Positions 1 through 8,248 of a stretch of 37,757 nt of DNA are shown here, in pieces. The stretch is taken from positions 1 through 37,757 of the forward strand of contig UREM01000021.1 of NCBI GenBank assembly GCA_900546775.1, written 5' to 3'. Within the stretch, counting starts at the first letter, position 1. Every line of letters begins with the position of its first letter. This DNA comes from an uncultured Collinsella sp. Lineage in GTDB: Bacteria; Actinomycetota; Coriobacteriia; Coriobacteriales; Coriobacteriaceae. The position numbers were made by a program, and so were the translations under genes. The notes under the pieces were generated by a model. It searched no databases and was not told the DNA's origin. It saw only the letters and a program-made list of their open reading frames with translations.

Positions 1-93
1 TGCCCTTTGGAAACCCCTCTCGGCGGGCGGGCCCTGCGGTGACGTTGCTGACTTTTCTCCCGTGTGGATGATAAAGGCTGAGGGAAAGTGTGT
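1..93. other. Window edge upstream of rsgA, no assignable gene
   Basis: A short reading frame enters from the left edge and stops at TGA 40-42 (tail reads PLETPLGGRALR). It could be the end of an upstream gene, but about 13 codons are too few to identify it. The following bases up to the terminator at 94 show no feature I can support. Confidence 0.3.
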
Positions 94-129
94 GAGTCGG
101 TCGAGCATTTGCTCGGCCGACTCTTTTTT
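94..129 (+). terminator. Intrinsic terminator upstream of rsgA
   Basis: A 13-bp stem (94-106 with 111-123, one T-G wobble) closes an ATTT loop and is followed by six T's at 124-129. It most likely ends the transcript of the gene beyond the left edge. Because it lies inside the longest open frame of rsgA, it argues that rsgA starts downstream at GTG 178 rather than at ATG 88. Confidence 0.85.
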
Positions 130-177
130 GTGGGAAAATACCTGCTCAGTTTTGATTTATGGTGCTGGGAGGCGCTT

Positions 178-1362
178 GTGGGCAAGGCTAAGGCTAAAGC
201 GAAGAAAAAGACGACGGGGGCGCGGGCTAAGCGCGATCGTCGTCGGAAGCTCGCGACCGAGGCTCCCGCGTCTGCCGAGGAGCTGCTGGCGAGCGTGCCG
301 GGACTCGACGCGCTGCAGGACGTTCCGGCGTTCGATGACCTGCCGGTCGATGAAGCTCAGCAGGCTGCCTTTGATGATTTCTGCGCACATGCCGAGGAGC
401 CCGAGCAGATGCAGCTTGGCGCCGTGGTGCGCTTGGATCGTGGGTTTCCGCTGGTGGCGACTGCCGACGATACCTTCCGCGCCGAGCATGCCGTGGGATT
501 TGCCAAGTCGCGCGGTGGGGACGAGGTCCTGCTGCCTGCCGTGGGCGATCGTGTGGCGGTGCGCCGCGCTCCCGGGCACGATATGGGCGTGATTGAATGC
601 GTACTGCCGCGCCGTACGAGCTTTGAGCGTTGGCGCGGCCGTGCCCGCGGAGAGCGCCAGGTGCTCTGCTCCAACGTGGATAGCGTGCTAATCGTGCAGG
701 CGCTCGGTGCCGGCGAGGTGCTGCTCGACCGTGTGGCGCGCTCGCTGGTGTTGGCGCTCGACTGCGATGCCGAGCCGGTGGTGGTGCTCACCAAGGCTGA
801 CCGCTGCGATGCCGGGGAGCTCGAGCGCGATCTGGACCGCGTGCGCCGTCTGGTGGGTCCGGACGTGTGCGTGATCTTGACGTCTTCTGCCGAGGGCCGC
901 GGTCTGGACGAGGTCCGTGCCTGCGTGCCTGCCGGGAGCTGCGCCATGATTCTGGGCGAGTCGGGTGCCGGCAAGTCGACGCTGCTCAATGCACTGCTGG
1001 GCCACGATACGTTGGCGACCGGCGGTGTGCGCGAACGCGACGACCAGGGCCGTCACACTACCGTCGCGCGCGTGATGGTGGCGCTGCCGGGCGACGCCGG
1101 CGTGATCGCCGATGCCCCGGGTCTGCGCAGTTTGCCGCTCGTGGGTCACGAGCGGGGTCTGGCACGCGCCTTCCCCGAGATTGTCGAGGCATCGCGTGCG
1201 TGCCGGTTTGGCGACTGCACGCATACCCACGAACCGGGTTGCGCCGTTCGCGAGGCCGAGGACGCCGGGCAGATCGACAGCCTGCGTCTGGAAACTTTCC
1301 AAAATCTGGCGTCATCCATGCGCGTGAGCGCTCAAATGCTCGATCCCGATGTCCATCTGTAA
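178..1362 (+). CDS. rsgA: Small ribosomal subunit biogenesis GTPase RsgA
   Basis: RsgA is a circularly permuted GTPase that helps late 30S subunit maturation and is released on GTP hydrolysis. In the 394-aa product the order is OB-fold region, G4 (TKAD), then G1 (GESGAGKS, residues 260-267), then G3 (DAPG), and a C-terminal zinc knuckle with CRFGDC-THTHEPGC spacing. This G4-G1-G3 order is diagnostic of the family. The N-terminus is a Lys/Ala/Arg-rich extension of about 25 residues. GTG 178 is chosen because GGGAGG (167-172) sits 5 bases upstream; the in-frame ATG at 88 lies before a terminator. It appears monocistronic, closed by a terminator at 1380. Confidence 0.93.
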   Translation: MGKAKAKAKKKTTGARAKRDRRRKLATEAPASAEELLASVPGLDALQDVPAFDDLPVDEAQQAAFDDFCAHAEEPEQMQLGAVVRLDRGFPLVATADDTFRAEHAVGFAKSRGGDEVLLPAVGDRVAVRRAPGHDMGVIECVLPRRTSFERWRGRARGERQVLCSNVDSVLIVQALGAGEVLLDRVARSLVLALDCDAEPVVVLTKADRCDAGELERDLDRVRRLVGPDVCVILTSSAEGRGLDEVRACVPAGSCAMILGESGAGKSTLLNALLGHDTLATGGVRERDDQGRHTTVARVMVALPGDAGVIADAPGLRSLPLVGHERGLARAFPEIVEASRACRFGDCTHTHEPGCAVREAEDAGQIDSLRLETFQNLASSMRVSAQMLDPDVHL

Positions 1363-1379
1363 TTGATTTTTCCTATGAC

Positions 1380-1414
1380 AGCCGTCTCCCAACTGTTCGG
1401 GAGACGGCTTTTTT
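1380..1414 (+). terminator. Intrinsic terminator of rsgA
   Basis: A perfect 11-bp stem (1380-1390 with 1399-1409) is followed by a run of T's to 1414. It separates rsgA from the tad operon. Confidence 0.92.
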
Positions 1415-1444
1415 GCTGCGGAAAAGCCTCGAAACATGCAGTTT

Positions 1445-1517
1445 GCTGACGTGCTGACCAAAACCTTGCCACGAGCTTGACGGGCTGGTCAGCTTTTGGT
1501 CAGCGATTGGTTTGACA
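1445..1517 (+). promoter_or_regulatory. Inverted-repeat region upstream of the tad operon
   Basis: The 11-mer GCTGACCAAAA at 1453-1463 is repeated exactly in inverse as TTTTGGTCAGC at 1494-1504. Extra half-sites GCTGAC (1445-1450) and GGTCAGC (1487-1493) flank the arms. There is no T-run, so it is not a terminator. A -35-like TTGACA lies at 1512-1517 but only a poor -10 follows, so the exact promoter is not resolved. The arrangement looks like an operator for a dimeric or tetrameric regulator of the tad operon, which is inference. Confidence 0.45.
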
Positions 1518-1614
1518 TCGAAAACCAAGATTGCGATTGCGCCGCTTTGCACTCTGGCCGCCCAGACAATGGTGGTACGGGCATTCGCCCGGCACTGCCA
1601 TGAGAGGAGCGGCC

Positions 1615-2274
1615 GTGAACAAGAGCAAGCGCATCGCCATCAGTCTGGTCGCGGGCGTGCTCGCTGCTCTGCTCTGCATGGTTTACGGCTCGTCGATCCG
1701 CTCGCAAGCCGAACAGGTCCAGGCTGAGACCTTGGCCAAGTACGGTGGCGATCGCGTCGAGGTATGCGTCGCGGCGCGCGATATCGATGTGGGTGAGACC
1801 CTCGATGAGACCAATGTCATAACCCAGGAATGGCTGACGAGTCTGCTGCCGCGTGACGCGGCGACCGAGCTGCGCCAGGTGCGCGGCGACGTGACGACTT
1901 CGCGTATTCCCAAAAACGCCGTGATCTGCAATGTCTACACCAAGGCCGAGAGCCGCAAGCTCGAGGTGCCTAAGGGCAAGGTTGCCGTTTCGGTGGCGGT
2001 CGATGCCGAGCACTCGGTCGGCGGTGCCACGGGCGTGGGCAGCTACGTGGACGTGTACGTGCAAAAGGACGGCGTGACCGATCGGCTGTGCGGCGCGCAC
2101 GTGATCGATACCAGTGAGGATTCCGGTGCCACGCGCGAGGGCAAGATCGAATGGGTGACGCTGGCGGCTGACCCCGAAGACGTCAAGGAACTGCTGGGAG
2201 CCTCGGGCAAGGGAACGGTCAGCTTGACGATTCCCGCCACGGCGCGCGGCAAAAAGAGCGGAGGCGACGAGTGA
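1615..2274 (+). CDS. cpaB: Flp pilus assembly protein, CpaB/RcpC-like (SAF domain)
   Basis: The 219-aa product has a basic N-terminus, one membrane segment (about residues 6-26) and an extracytoplasmic SAF-type domain starting near the stretch CVAARDIDVGETLDE, typical of CpaB/RcpC. In diderms this family helps the secretin; here, with no secretin gene nearby, it more likely interacts with the cell wall or the fibre. GTG 1615 is chosen because AGGAG (1605-1609) is 5 bases upstream; an ATG at 1600 and a TTG at 1531 are longer alternatives without a good RBS. It is the first gene of the tad operon, and its stop overlaps the tadZ start. Confidence 0.8.
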   Translation: MNKSKRIAISLVAGVLAALLCMVYGSSIRSQAEQVQAETLAKYGGDRVEVCVAARDIDVGETLDETNVITQEWLTSLLPRDAATELRQVRGDVTTSRIPKNAVICNVYTKAESRKLEVPKGKVAVSVAVDAEHSVGGATGVGSYVDVYVQKDGVTDRLCGAHVIDTSEDSGATREGKIEWVTLAADPEDVKELLGASGKGTVSLTIPATARGKKSGGDE

Positions 2275-3923
2275 TGAAGGCGATCTGGCTTGCGTGCTGC
2301 GCGTGCGGCGATTACGGGCTGTTGCAGCGGGAAGTCGAGGGCCGTGATGCGGGTGCACAGGTGCTTCGCGTGGGTGACCTGGACGGGCTGGTTTCCATGG
2401 CGCGGGCGTTTCCGTCGCGCCGCGGGGCTGCCATCATCGCGGCGTCTCTGTTTGATACCGAAGATGTGCGCAAGACTGTTGCGCGCCTGACGGCCGAAGG
2501 CCGCGTGAGTCGCGTGGTCGTGTTGATAGAAGCGCTCGATCCGTCGGATATCGAGGGGCTGTTTCGCGCGGGGGCGACCGAGGTCATCGCTGCACACAGT
2601 ATATGCGGCAACGGGCGCGCGGGCGAGGGAGCGGTTGATTCCGATCGGCGCATGACGATTGAGCCCGATGCTTTTGTTGATAGGGAACCCGGGGCGCCTC
2701 GCGCTACAAGAGGCCCGCGTGTTGATGATTATGGAAAAGCGGAAGCCGAGCATGGTCGGCGCCCCCGGAACCCCCTTGTATGCGATGACGCTGGAGGGCC
2801 GGCGCAGCATGCTGGCGACTCCCCGGCTGTAGATATGGGATACGTGCACGGCGTGAATCTGGTGGATGAACTCGACGAAGTTGAGGGCTTTGCCGGGTGC
2901 GGCGAGTTGTCGCTAATGCAGCATGAGCAGATTGCGCAGAACGAGCCTGCCTCGCAGACCGAACAAGCTGCCATGCCGGCTTGGACGCAGCGTGTGGTTG
3001 CGGCGGGGGAGACGGGGGCGCTGCCACCGACGCCCGCCCCGCCGCCTCCGATGCCGCCGGCAGACGCTGCCGCTCCGCCGCATCGAGCTCCGGTCATCTG
3101 CGCTATTTCGGGTTCGGGCGGTTGCGGCAAGTCGACGATCGTTGCCACCATGGCACACACATCGTCGCTGTTGGGCTTGCGTGCCGCCGTGCTCGACCTG
3201 GACCTGATGTTTGGAAACCTTTACGACTTGTTAGGCGTCGATGCTCCGCGCGATATGGCGGCACTTATCGAGCCGTCGGCGGCGGGCACGCTCACCGAGC
3301 CGGATATCGTAGCCACATCGATGCGCGTGGCGCCGGGCGTTACGCTCTGGGGTCCCGTCGCGGCGCCCGAGCAAGCTGAGCTCATGGCGCGTCCGGTGGA
3401 GCTACTGCTTGATGTTCTGCGTCGCGAATCCGACGTGGTCTTTATCGATACCTCGGTCTTTTGGGGCGACGCCGTGGCGGCTGCGGTGGCGGCGAGCGAC
3501 CGTTGCCTGGTCGTTGGCGATGCGGCGGTGTCGTCCGCGACATCGGCGTCGCGCGTCATCGAACTGGCAAGTCGAGTAGGTGTGCCGCGCACGCGCATGA
3601 GCGCCGTGTTCAACCGGTTCGGTGCGCGCGGGGCAGACGAGGACGTCGCCATGCGCTTTGAGATTGCCTGTGCGTTGAGCTCCAAGATTCGTATCGCCGA
3701 TGGCGGGCAGGATCTCGCCGCGCTCATGGCGTTTGGACGCGCTGACGAGGCGGTGGGGCAGACCAGTGCTTTTGCGACTAGCATGCGCGAGGCCACGCGC
3801 GAGATGCTCGTGGAACTGGGGTGCGCCGTCGGCCCTTGGGGCGATATGGTCGCCGACCGTGCAACGCGTACCGAACGCCCGCGTATCCGCCTTCCCTGGT
3901 TGCGCGAGGGTGATCAGCGATGA
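2271..3923 (+). CDS. tadZ: TadZ/CpaE-like pilus localisation ATPase
   Basis: The 550-aa protein has an N-terminal receiver-like region (about 1-115), a long low-complexity linker rich in Pro and Ala (about 120-275) and a C-terminal MinD/ParA-type ATPase. The P-loop SGSGGCGKST begins at residue 280 and departs from the deviant KGGxGKT form by having no leading Lys, which fits TadZ-type atypical Walker A boxes. TadZ proteins place the Tad machine at a cell pole. The start is GTG 2271 or ATG 2274; GGAGG at 2260-2264 serves both, and GTG gives the GTGA overlap used elsewhere in this operon. The linker is longer than usual and probably variable between strains. Confidence 0.82.
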   Translation: MMKAIWLACCACGDYGLLQREVEGRDAGAQVLRVGDLDGLVSMARAFPSRRGAAIIAASLFDTEDVRKTVARLTAEGRVSRVVVLIEALDPSDIEGLFRAGATEVIAAHSICGNGRAGEGAVDSDRRMTIEPDAFVDREPGAPRATRGPRVDDYGKAEAEHGRRPRNPLVCDDAGGPAQHAGDSPAVDMGYVHGVNLVDELDEVEGFAGCGELSLMQHEQIAQNEPASQTEQAAMPAWTQRVVAAGETGALPPTPAPPPPMPPADAAAPPHRAPVICAISGSGGCGKSTIVATMAHTSSLLGLRAAVLDLDLMFGNLYDLLGVDAPRDMAALIEPSAAGTLTEPDIVATSMRVAPGVTLWGPVAAPEQAELMARPVELLLDVLRRESDVVFIDTSVFWGDAVAAAVAASDRCLVVGDAAVSSATSASRVIELASRVGVPRTRMSAVFNRFGARGADEDVAMRFEIACALSSKIRIADGGQDLAALMAFGRADEAVGQTSAFATSMREATREMLVELGCAVGPWGDMVADRATRTERPRIRLPWLREGDQR

Positions 3924-5248
3924 GCCTGCAAACGAGGATTAAGGCTGCCGGCGCTGCAGCGGCGGCAGCGCCTGTAGATGCGGGGCGTCGCCGCGCGGTG
4001 AAACGACGCACCAAGCGCGCCGTGATGGACCGCATGGGTTACGACGAAGTGGCGCGTATCAGCGCCTATATCGACCCGGCACTTGCCCGCTCGGAATTGC
4101 GTCCTGCGGTGGAGGCGGCGCTCAATGTTGAGGAGCCGACCGATCTCGCGACGCCCGAGCGCGAAACCATCATCGACGAGATTTTGGATGACGTGGTGGG
4201 CTTGGGGCCGTTGCAGCCGCTCATCGAGGACGACACCGTTACCGAGATCATGATCAACGGCTGCCGCTCGGCTTTCTTTGAACGCGGCGGCGTCTTGTAC
4301 CCCATCGAGCATGCGTTTGAGGATGATGAACAGATCCGTGTGCTTATCGACCGCATCATCTCGCCACTTGGCCGCCGTATCGACGAGCGCAGCCCCATCG
4401 TCAACGCCCGCCTCAAAACGGGCTATCGCGTCAACGCGGTGATTCCGCCTGTGGCGATTGACGGACCGATTCTCACCATCCGAAAGTTCTCGGACCGTAT
4501 CTGCTCGCTGGACGAGCTTGTGGGGCTGGGGTCGCTGCCGCTTTGGTATGCGCAGCTGCTGTCGTGCGCGGTGTCGCTGCGACAGGACCTGGCGGTTGCG
4601 GGAGGCACGGGATCTGGTAAGACCACCCTGCTCAACGCGTTGTCATGTGAGATTTCCACCGGCGAGCGCATCGTGACGATCGAGGACTCTGCCGAGCTCA
4701 AGTTTGCGCATCATCCGCACGTGGTGCGCCTAGAGGCGCGCGAGGCTTCAATTGAGGGTGAAGGCGCGGTGACGATCCGCGACCTGGTAACTAATGCCCT
4801 GCGCATGCGCCCCGACCGCATCGTGGTGGGCGAGGTGCGCGGTGCCGAGTGCTGCGACATGTTGCAGGCCATGAACACGGGCCACGACGGGTCGCTCACC
4901 ACACTTCATGCGGGTTCAGAACAGGAGACCGTGGTGCGTCTGACGTTGCTTGCACGTTATGGCATCGACCTGCCGAGTGAGCTCATCGAGGAGCAGATTG
5001 CCATGGCGCTCGACGGTATCGTGATGTCCGAGCGCCACGCCGATGGCAGGCGCTTCGTCTCCTCGTATTCGGGGGTGCGACGCGCCGCATCGGGCGGCGT
5101 AGAGCTCGAGCGCTATGTGACGTTCGATGCCGCCGAGCGCACCTGGACGCTTGACCGCGAGCCGCCGTTTATCGCAGAAGGCCTGCGGTCGGGGACGCTC
5201 ACACAAGAGGAGGTGGACGAATGGAGATCGCTGTGCCCCTCGTCGTAG
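3920..5248 (+). CDS. tadA: Tad secretion ATPase TadA/CpaF
   Basis: This 442-aa protein is the hexameric motor that powers Flp pilus extrusion (GspE/VirB11-like ATPase family). The Walker A box GGTGSGKTT lies at residues 228-236. The Walker B region IVVGEVRG has its acidic residue near 305, and an [14 protein letters not shown] segment follows near 317-331, as in CpaF. The N-terminus is Ala/Arg-rich and is followed by the usual helical N-terminal domain. The start ATG overlaps the tadZ stop as ATGA, implying translational coupling. Length and motif order are normal, with no sign of decay. Confidence 0.94.
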   Translation: MSLQTRIKAAGAAAAAAPVDAGRRRAVKRRTKRAVMDRMGYDEVARISAYIDPALARSELRPAVEAALNVEEPTDLATPERETIIDEILDDVVGLGPLQPLIEDDTVTEIMINGCRSAFFERGGVLYPIEHAFEDDEQIRVLIDRIISPLGRRIDERSPIVNARLKTGYRVNAVIPPVAIDGPILTIRKFSDRICSLDELVGLGSLPLWYAQLLSCAVSLRQDLAVAGGTGSGKTTLLNALSCEISTGERIVTIEDSAELKFAHHPHVVRLEAREASIEGEGAVTIRDLVTNALRMRPDRIVVGEVRGAECCDMLQAMNTGHDGSLTTLHAGSEQETVVRLTLLARYGIDLPSELIEEQIAMALDGIVMSERHADGRRFVSSYSGVRRAASGGVELERYVTFDAAERTWTLDREPPFIAEGLRSGTLTQEEVDEWRSLCPSS

Positions 5249-6147
5249 GGGGCTTGGCAGGGCTTTCTGTCGCGACGGCGTGCGGGGCGGAACCTCGTGT
5301 GCCGCAGGTACCGCCGGCGGAGCTGGCACGTCAGGCGCTCGAGACGGTGGCAGAGAAGCTGCCGCGTGAGCTGGTGAAAAACGATCTGCTGAAAAAGATC
5401 GCCCGTTCGTGGGCATCGCTGGCTCCGGCGCATCGCCTTGGCCTCGTGATCGAGGATGCTTCGGGATGTTTGGCGTTTCTGCTGCTATCGAGCGGTGTCT
5501 GCTGCGTTTTACTAACGATGGTGTCGTTATCGCCCCTCGGATTTGCCTTGGGACTTGTTGCTCCGTTTGCCGTTGGTGCCGCTCGGGATGGCTTTGAGAG
5601 CCGGCGCGAGCAACACGATGCAGAAGAGGCAATGCCCGAGGCGTTTACCGCACTTTCCATGTCGCTTGCCTCGGGACATTCGCTGGCCCAGGGCATGCGC
5701 TTTGTGGGCGCTCATGCGCAAGAGCCAGTGCATAACGAGTTTTTGCGGGTGGCGGCGGCGATCGATTGCGGCATCTCGGCGACCGACGCGCTCGATGACT
5801 TGCTCGTGCGTATCGACGCCCCCGGTCTTTCGCTTGTGACCTTGGCGCTTAAGGTGTCTCAGCGCACCGGCGCTCCGCTTGCCGACTTACTGTCCGAGGC
5901 GTCGAGCATGGTGGGGGAGCGCATTGAGCTCAAGCGCCGCCTGGATGTTAAGACGTCGCAGGCTCGCATGTCTGCGCATATGGTCGCGGCGATGCCGGCG
6001 GGCATGTGCGCGGTGTTGGCGCTGCTTTCGGCAGTTTTTCGTCGCGGTCTTGCGACGCCTGCCGGCGCGGGCGCTGTGGTGCTGGGTCTTGCCCTCAACG
6101 CCGTTGCCCTGGTGGTTATCCGGCGCATTATGCGGGTGGAGCTATGA
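5221..6147 (+). CDS. tadB: Tad inner-membrane platform protein TadB
   Basis: The 308-aa protein carries a type II secretion F domain (about residues 135-260, containing PEAFTALSMSLASGHSLAQG) flanked by hydrophobic segments near 80-115 and two at the C-terminus. TadB and TadC together form the membrane platform on which TadA acts. ATG 5221 lies 28 bases inside the tadA frame but has an excellent RBS, AGAGGAGG, ending about 6 bases upstream, so the overlap is probably real. Its stop overlaps the tadC start. Confidence 0.88.
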   Translation: MEIAVPLVVGGLAGLSVATACGAEPRVPQVPPAELARQALETVAEKLPRELVKNDLLKKIARSWASLAPAHRLGLVIEDASGCLAFLLLSSGVCCVLLTMVSLSPLGFALGLVAPFAVGAARDGFESRREQHDAEEAMPEAFTALSMSLASGHSLAQGMRFVGAHAQEPVHNEFLRVAAAIDCGISATDALDDLLVRIDAPGLSLVTLALKVSQRTGAPLADLLSEASSMVGERIELKRRLDVKTSQARMSAHMVAAMPAGMCAVLALLSAVFRRGLATPAGAGAVVLGLALNAVALVVIRRIMRVEL

Positions 6148-6785
6148 GCGCCTCGGTTGCAGTTGCGGCTTGCCTGTGCGCCCTGAGTGTATTTGTCGCG
6201 ACGGGTTTTGATCGGGCGGATGCACGCAAGATCGCAGGGGCCTGCAAGCGCGAGGCGGTGCTGGTCGCTGCCGCTGGTCGCTCGGTGGTCGATGCTCTGA
6301 CCGCGCGAGTGAAGGGCGCGGTTGGAGCGGGCGGCCCGGCGCGAGTGTCGCTCGGCGAAGTGTCCGAGATGATCGATGTTGTGCGCTTGGGTCTTTCGGC
6401 CGGTCTTTCGTTTGATGCGGCGCTTGAGATTTTCTGCGCCAACCGCCGGTCAGTGCTGGCTCTTCGCCTTGAGCGCGCCTGCATGGCGTGGCAGGTGGGC
6501 GTGGGCACGCGTGAGGACGAGTTGTTGGCCGCCGCGCGCGATCTGGACGTGCGAGCGCTCGAGACCTTTGCCATCACGGTGGGGCAGGCGCTCGCCCTGG
6601 GTGCCCCACTTGCCGAGACGCTGGCCGCTCAAAGTCGCGAGATCCGTGCGGCTCATCGCGCCGCGGTCGAGCGCGAGATCGAGCGTGCGCCCGTCAAGCT
6701 GTTGATTCCCACCGGCACGCTCATCTTGCCGGCGTTGCTTCTGTCCATATTGGGCCCGCTGCTGGGAGCAGGCGGGATGATGTAG
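6144..6785 (+). CDS. tadC: Tad inner-membrane platform protein TadC
   Basis: The 213-aa protein has the second F domain of the locus, with the family-like sequence GLSAGLSFDAAL (about residues 81-92), and hydrophobic segments at both ends. It pairs with TadB. ATG 6144 overlaps the tadB stop as ATGA; longer in-frame readings extend back inside tadB and have no RBS. TadC is shorter than many homologues (often near 290 aa), as is common in Gram-positive loci. Confidence 0.85.
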   Translation: MSASVAVAACLCALSVFVATGFDRADARKIAGACKREAVLVAAAGRSVVDALTARVKGAVGAGGPARVSLGEVSEMIDVVRLGLSAGLSFDAALEIFCANRRSVLALRLERACMAWQVGVGTREDELLAAARDLDVRALETFAITVGQALALGAPLAETLAAQSREIRAAHRAAVEREIERAPVKLLIPTGTLILPALLLSILGPLLGAGGMM

Positions 6786-6795
6786 GGAGGAATAC

Positions 6796-7029
6796 ATGAA
6801 CACGATGGTCGAAGTTGCTGACAAGGCTTGGAGCTGGGCTTTTTGCCGGGCGATTCACACTCGCCAGCATGCCAAGGAGCTGTTGCAGGAGGAGAGCGCG
6901 CAGGGTACCACCGAGTACGCCATTTTAGTGGGCGTACTTGTGGTGATCGCGATTATTGCCATCGTTGCATTTAAAGGCAAGGTTAAAGAGCTATGGGATG
7001 CGATCAGCGAGGGCATCAACAGCCTGTAG
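6796..7029 (+). CDS. flp: Flp-type major pilin
   Basis: This 77-aa prepilin has a long leader of about 36 residues, then the motif EESAQGTTEYAILVGV and a hydrophobic helix of about 20 residues ending before a short Lys-rich tail. The Glu-Tyr pair is the hallmark of type IVb Flp pilins. If Glu is at +5 of the mature pilin, cleavage would fall between Ala and Gln rather than after the usual Gly. A strong AGGGAGG RBS lies 5-6 bases upstream of the ATG, stronger spacing than most genes here, which fits a highly expressed subunit. It is the only gene in the operon preceded by a clear gap (10 bases). Confidence 0.92.
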   Translation: MNTMVEVADKAWSWAFCRAIHTRQHAKELLQEESAQGTTEYAILVGVLVVIAIIAIVAFKGKVKELWDAISEGINSL

Positions 7030-7049
7030 AGGGCGAGCGCCCCATCGGG

Positions 7050-7556
7050 GTGCTGCTGGTGTTTGCTTGCCTGACCGTGGCGATAGCGGTGGTGCTTTGG
7101 GGGCTTAACGCCGCGCGGCAGCAGCGTCCTGGGACCGCCTCCGATTTGGGCTCAGATTCGGCGGTGGCGTCTCAAAAAGATGAGATGCGAGATGCGGACG
7201 ATTCGGATGTCGCTGTCACGGCGCAAACCTTTCTGCGGGCGCTCGACAAGCGGTCTGGCACTGCGACGGATTCGCCTGAGGGCAACGCGATTGCGGTCCG
7301 GCTTGCATGGTCCGAGGACCGACCGATGACCGAAGCGGCAGCGGATATGCTGCGTGCCTATCGCGAGGTACCCACGGCACAACTTGCTCTGAGCGGCTAT
7401 CTCGATATCAAGGGCAACGTGTGGGGCGCTATCGTGCGCGACGGACGCGGCTGGGTCGATATGGTGACGGTTGCCGCGGATACTGGCGATGCTTCGTGTC
7501 GTCTGCGCGCCGTGCGCCTGAGCCCGCAGGCAACGGACTCAAAGGAGGGATCGTGA
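7050..7556 (+). CDS. Unknown membrane-anchored protein of the tad operon
   Basis: I do not recognise this family. The product of about 168 aa has one N-terminal hydrophobic segment (VLLVFACLTVAIAVVLWGL) and a soluble, probably extracytoplasmic domain with no Cys-rich or catalytic pattern that I can name. The start is uncertain: GTG 7050 places the hydrophobic segment at the very N-terminus but has only a distant GAGGG, while ATG 6993 would overlap the end of flp by 37 bases. Its place between the major pilin and a pilin-like gene suggests an accessory role in the pilus, which is inference. Confidence 0.65.
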   Translation: MLLVFACLTVAIAVVLWGLNAARQQRPGTASDLGSDSAVASQKDEMRDADDSDVAVTAQTFLRALDKRSGTATDSPEGNAIAVRLAWSEDRPMTEAAADMLRAYREVPTAQLALSGYLDIKGNVWGAIVRDGRGWVDMVTVAADTGDASCRLRAVRLSPQATDSKEGS

Positions 7557-7557
7557 A

Positions 7558-7776
7558 ATGCATGATGTCCTGCGTGAGGAATCTGCCCAGGCGACGGTCG
7601 AATACGCCATCGTCACGGTGGCGCTGTTATCGATCGTGCTGGCGATTGCGGGGCTTTGGCGTGCTGGCACCGATGGGCGCTTGGCGGCGCTGGTCGAGCG
7701 GGCGGCGTCTCACGGCGTCACCTCGACATCGGTTGTCGACGCTGCTGCGGGTGCTGAGGACATCGCGCTGTATTGA
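7558..7776 (+). CDS. Second Flp/TadE-like small pilin
   Basis: This 72-aa peptide has the prepilin-type motif EESAQATVEYAIVTVALL near residues 7-24 followed by a hydrophobic helix and a short tail of about 35 residues. It resembles a minor Flp pilin or a truncated TadE. The RBS AAAGGAGGG (7541-7549) is among the best in the operon. Its C-terminus overlaps the tadE start by 26 bases in another frame. Unlike Flp, its leader is only about 10 residues long. Confidence 0.78.
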   Translation: MHDVLREESAQATVEYAIVTVALLSIVLAIAGLWRAGTDGRLAALVERAASHGVTSTSVVDAAAGAEDIALY

Positions 7777-8248
7777 TATCGCGCGCGAGGACCGGGCGCA
7801 GTCTACGGTCGAGGCCGCTTTTTTGCTGCCGACGTTTCTGACGCTCATCCTTCTCGCACTGCAACCGGCGTGTCTGCTCTATACGCGCGCGGTCATGGAG
7901 TCTGCCGCCGCCGAGACCGCGCGGCTCATGACCACGACGACGGCGGAGGACGACGATCTTAAGGAGTTCACCCGCCGCCGACTTGCCGCAGTGCCCAACG
8001 TTTCGATCTTTCATGCCGGCGGGCCGTTGTCGTGGGATATCGAGCTTGGCCGGGTCGGTGCGGGTGGCGCCTCGTCCGTGTCCGTTTCCGGCGAGGTCAA
8101 GCCGTTGCCTGTGATCGGTGCGTTTGCGCAGGCTATGGGTGGTACCGCCGAGGGCGGCTACGTTGAGCTCAAGGTCGATGTCTCGTATCAATCGCGTCCC
8201 GAATGGCTGGAGGGAGATTATGATTCGTGGATTGCTGCATGGGATTAA
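7751..8248 (+). CDS. tadE: TadE-like minor pilin
   Basis: The protein of about 165 aa has EDRAQSTVEAAFLLPTFL followed by a hydrophobic helix, the classic TadE N-terminus, then a soluble domain of about 110 residues. TadE proteins are pseudopilins processed by the Tad prepilin peptidase. The start is the weak point: GTG 7751 is the nearest conventional in-frame start, lies inside the previous gene and lacks a visible RBS, so expression probably depends on translational coupling. An ATT codon at 7772 touching the previous stop is an unusual alternative. Confidence 0.78.
   Translation: MLRTSRCIDIAREDRAQSTVEAAFLLPTFLTLILLALQPACLLYTRAVMESAAAETARLMTTTTAEDDDLKEFTRRRLAAVPNVSIFHAGGPLSWDIELGRVGAGGASSVSVSGEVKPLPVIGAFAQAMGGTAEGGYVELKVDVSYQSRPEWLEGDYDSWIAAWD

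Noticed and set aside
88..177. Upstream ATG 88 as the rsgA start
   Set aside because: It lies ahead of an intrinsic terminator at 94-129, while GTG 178 has a well-placed RBS.
1477..1482. TTGACG as the tad promoter -35
   Set aside because: No acceptable -10 is found 16-18 bases downstream.
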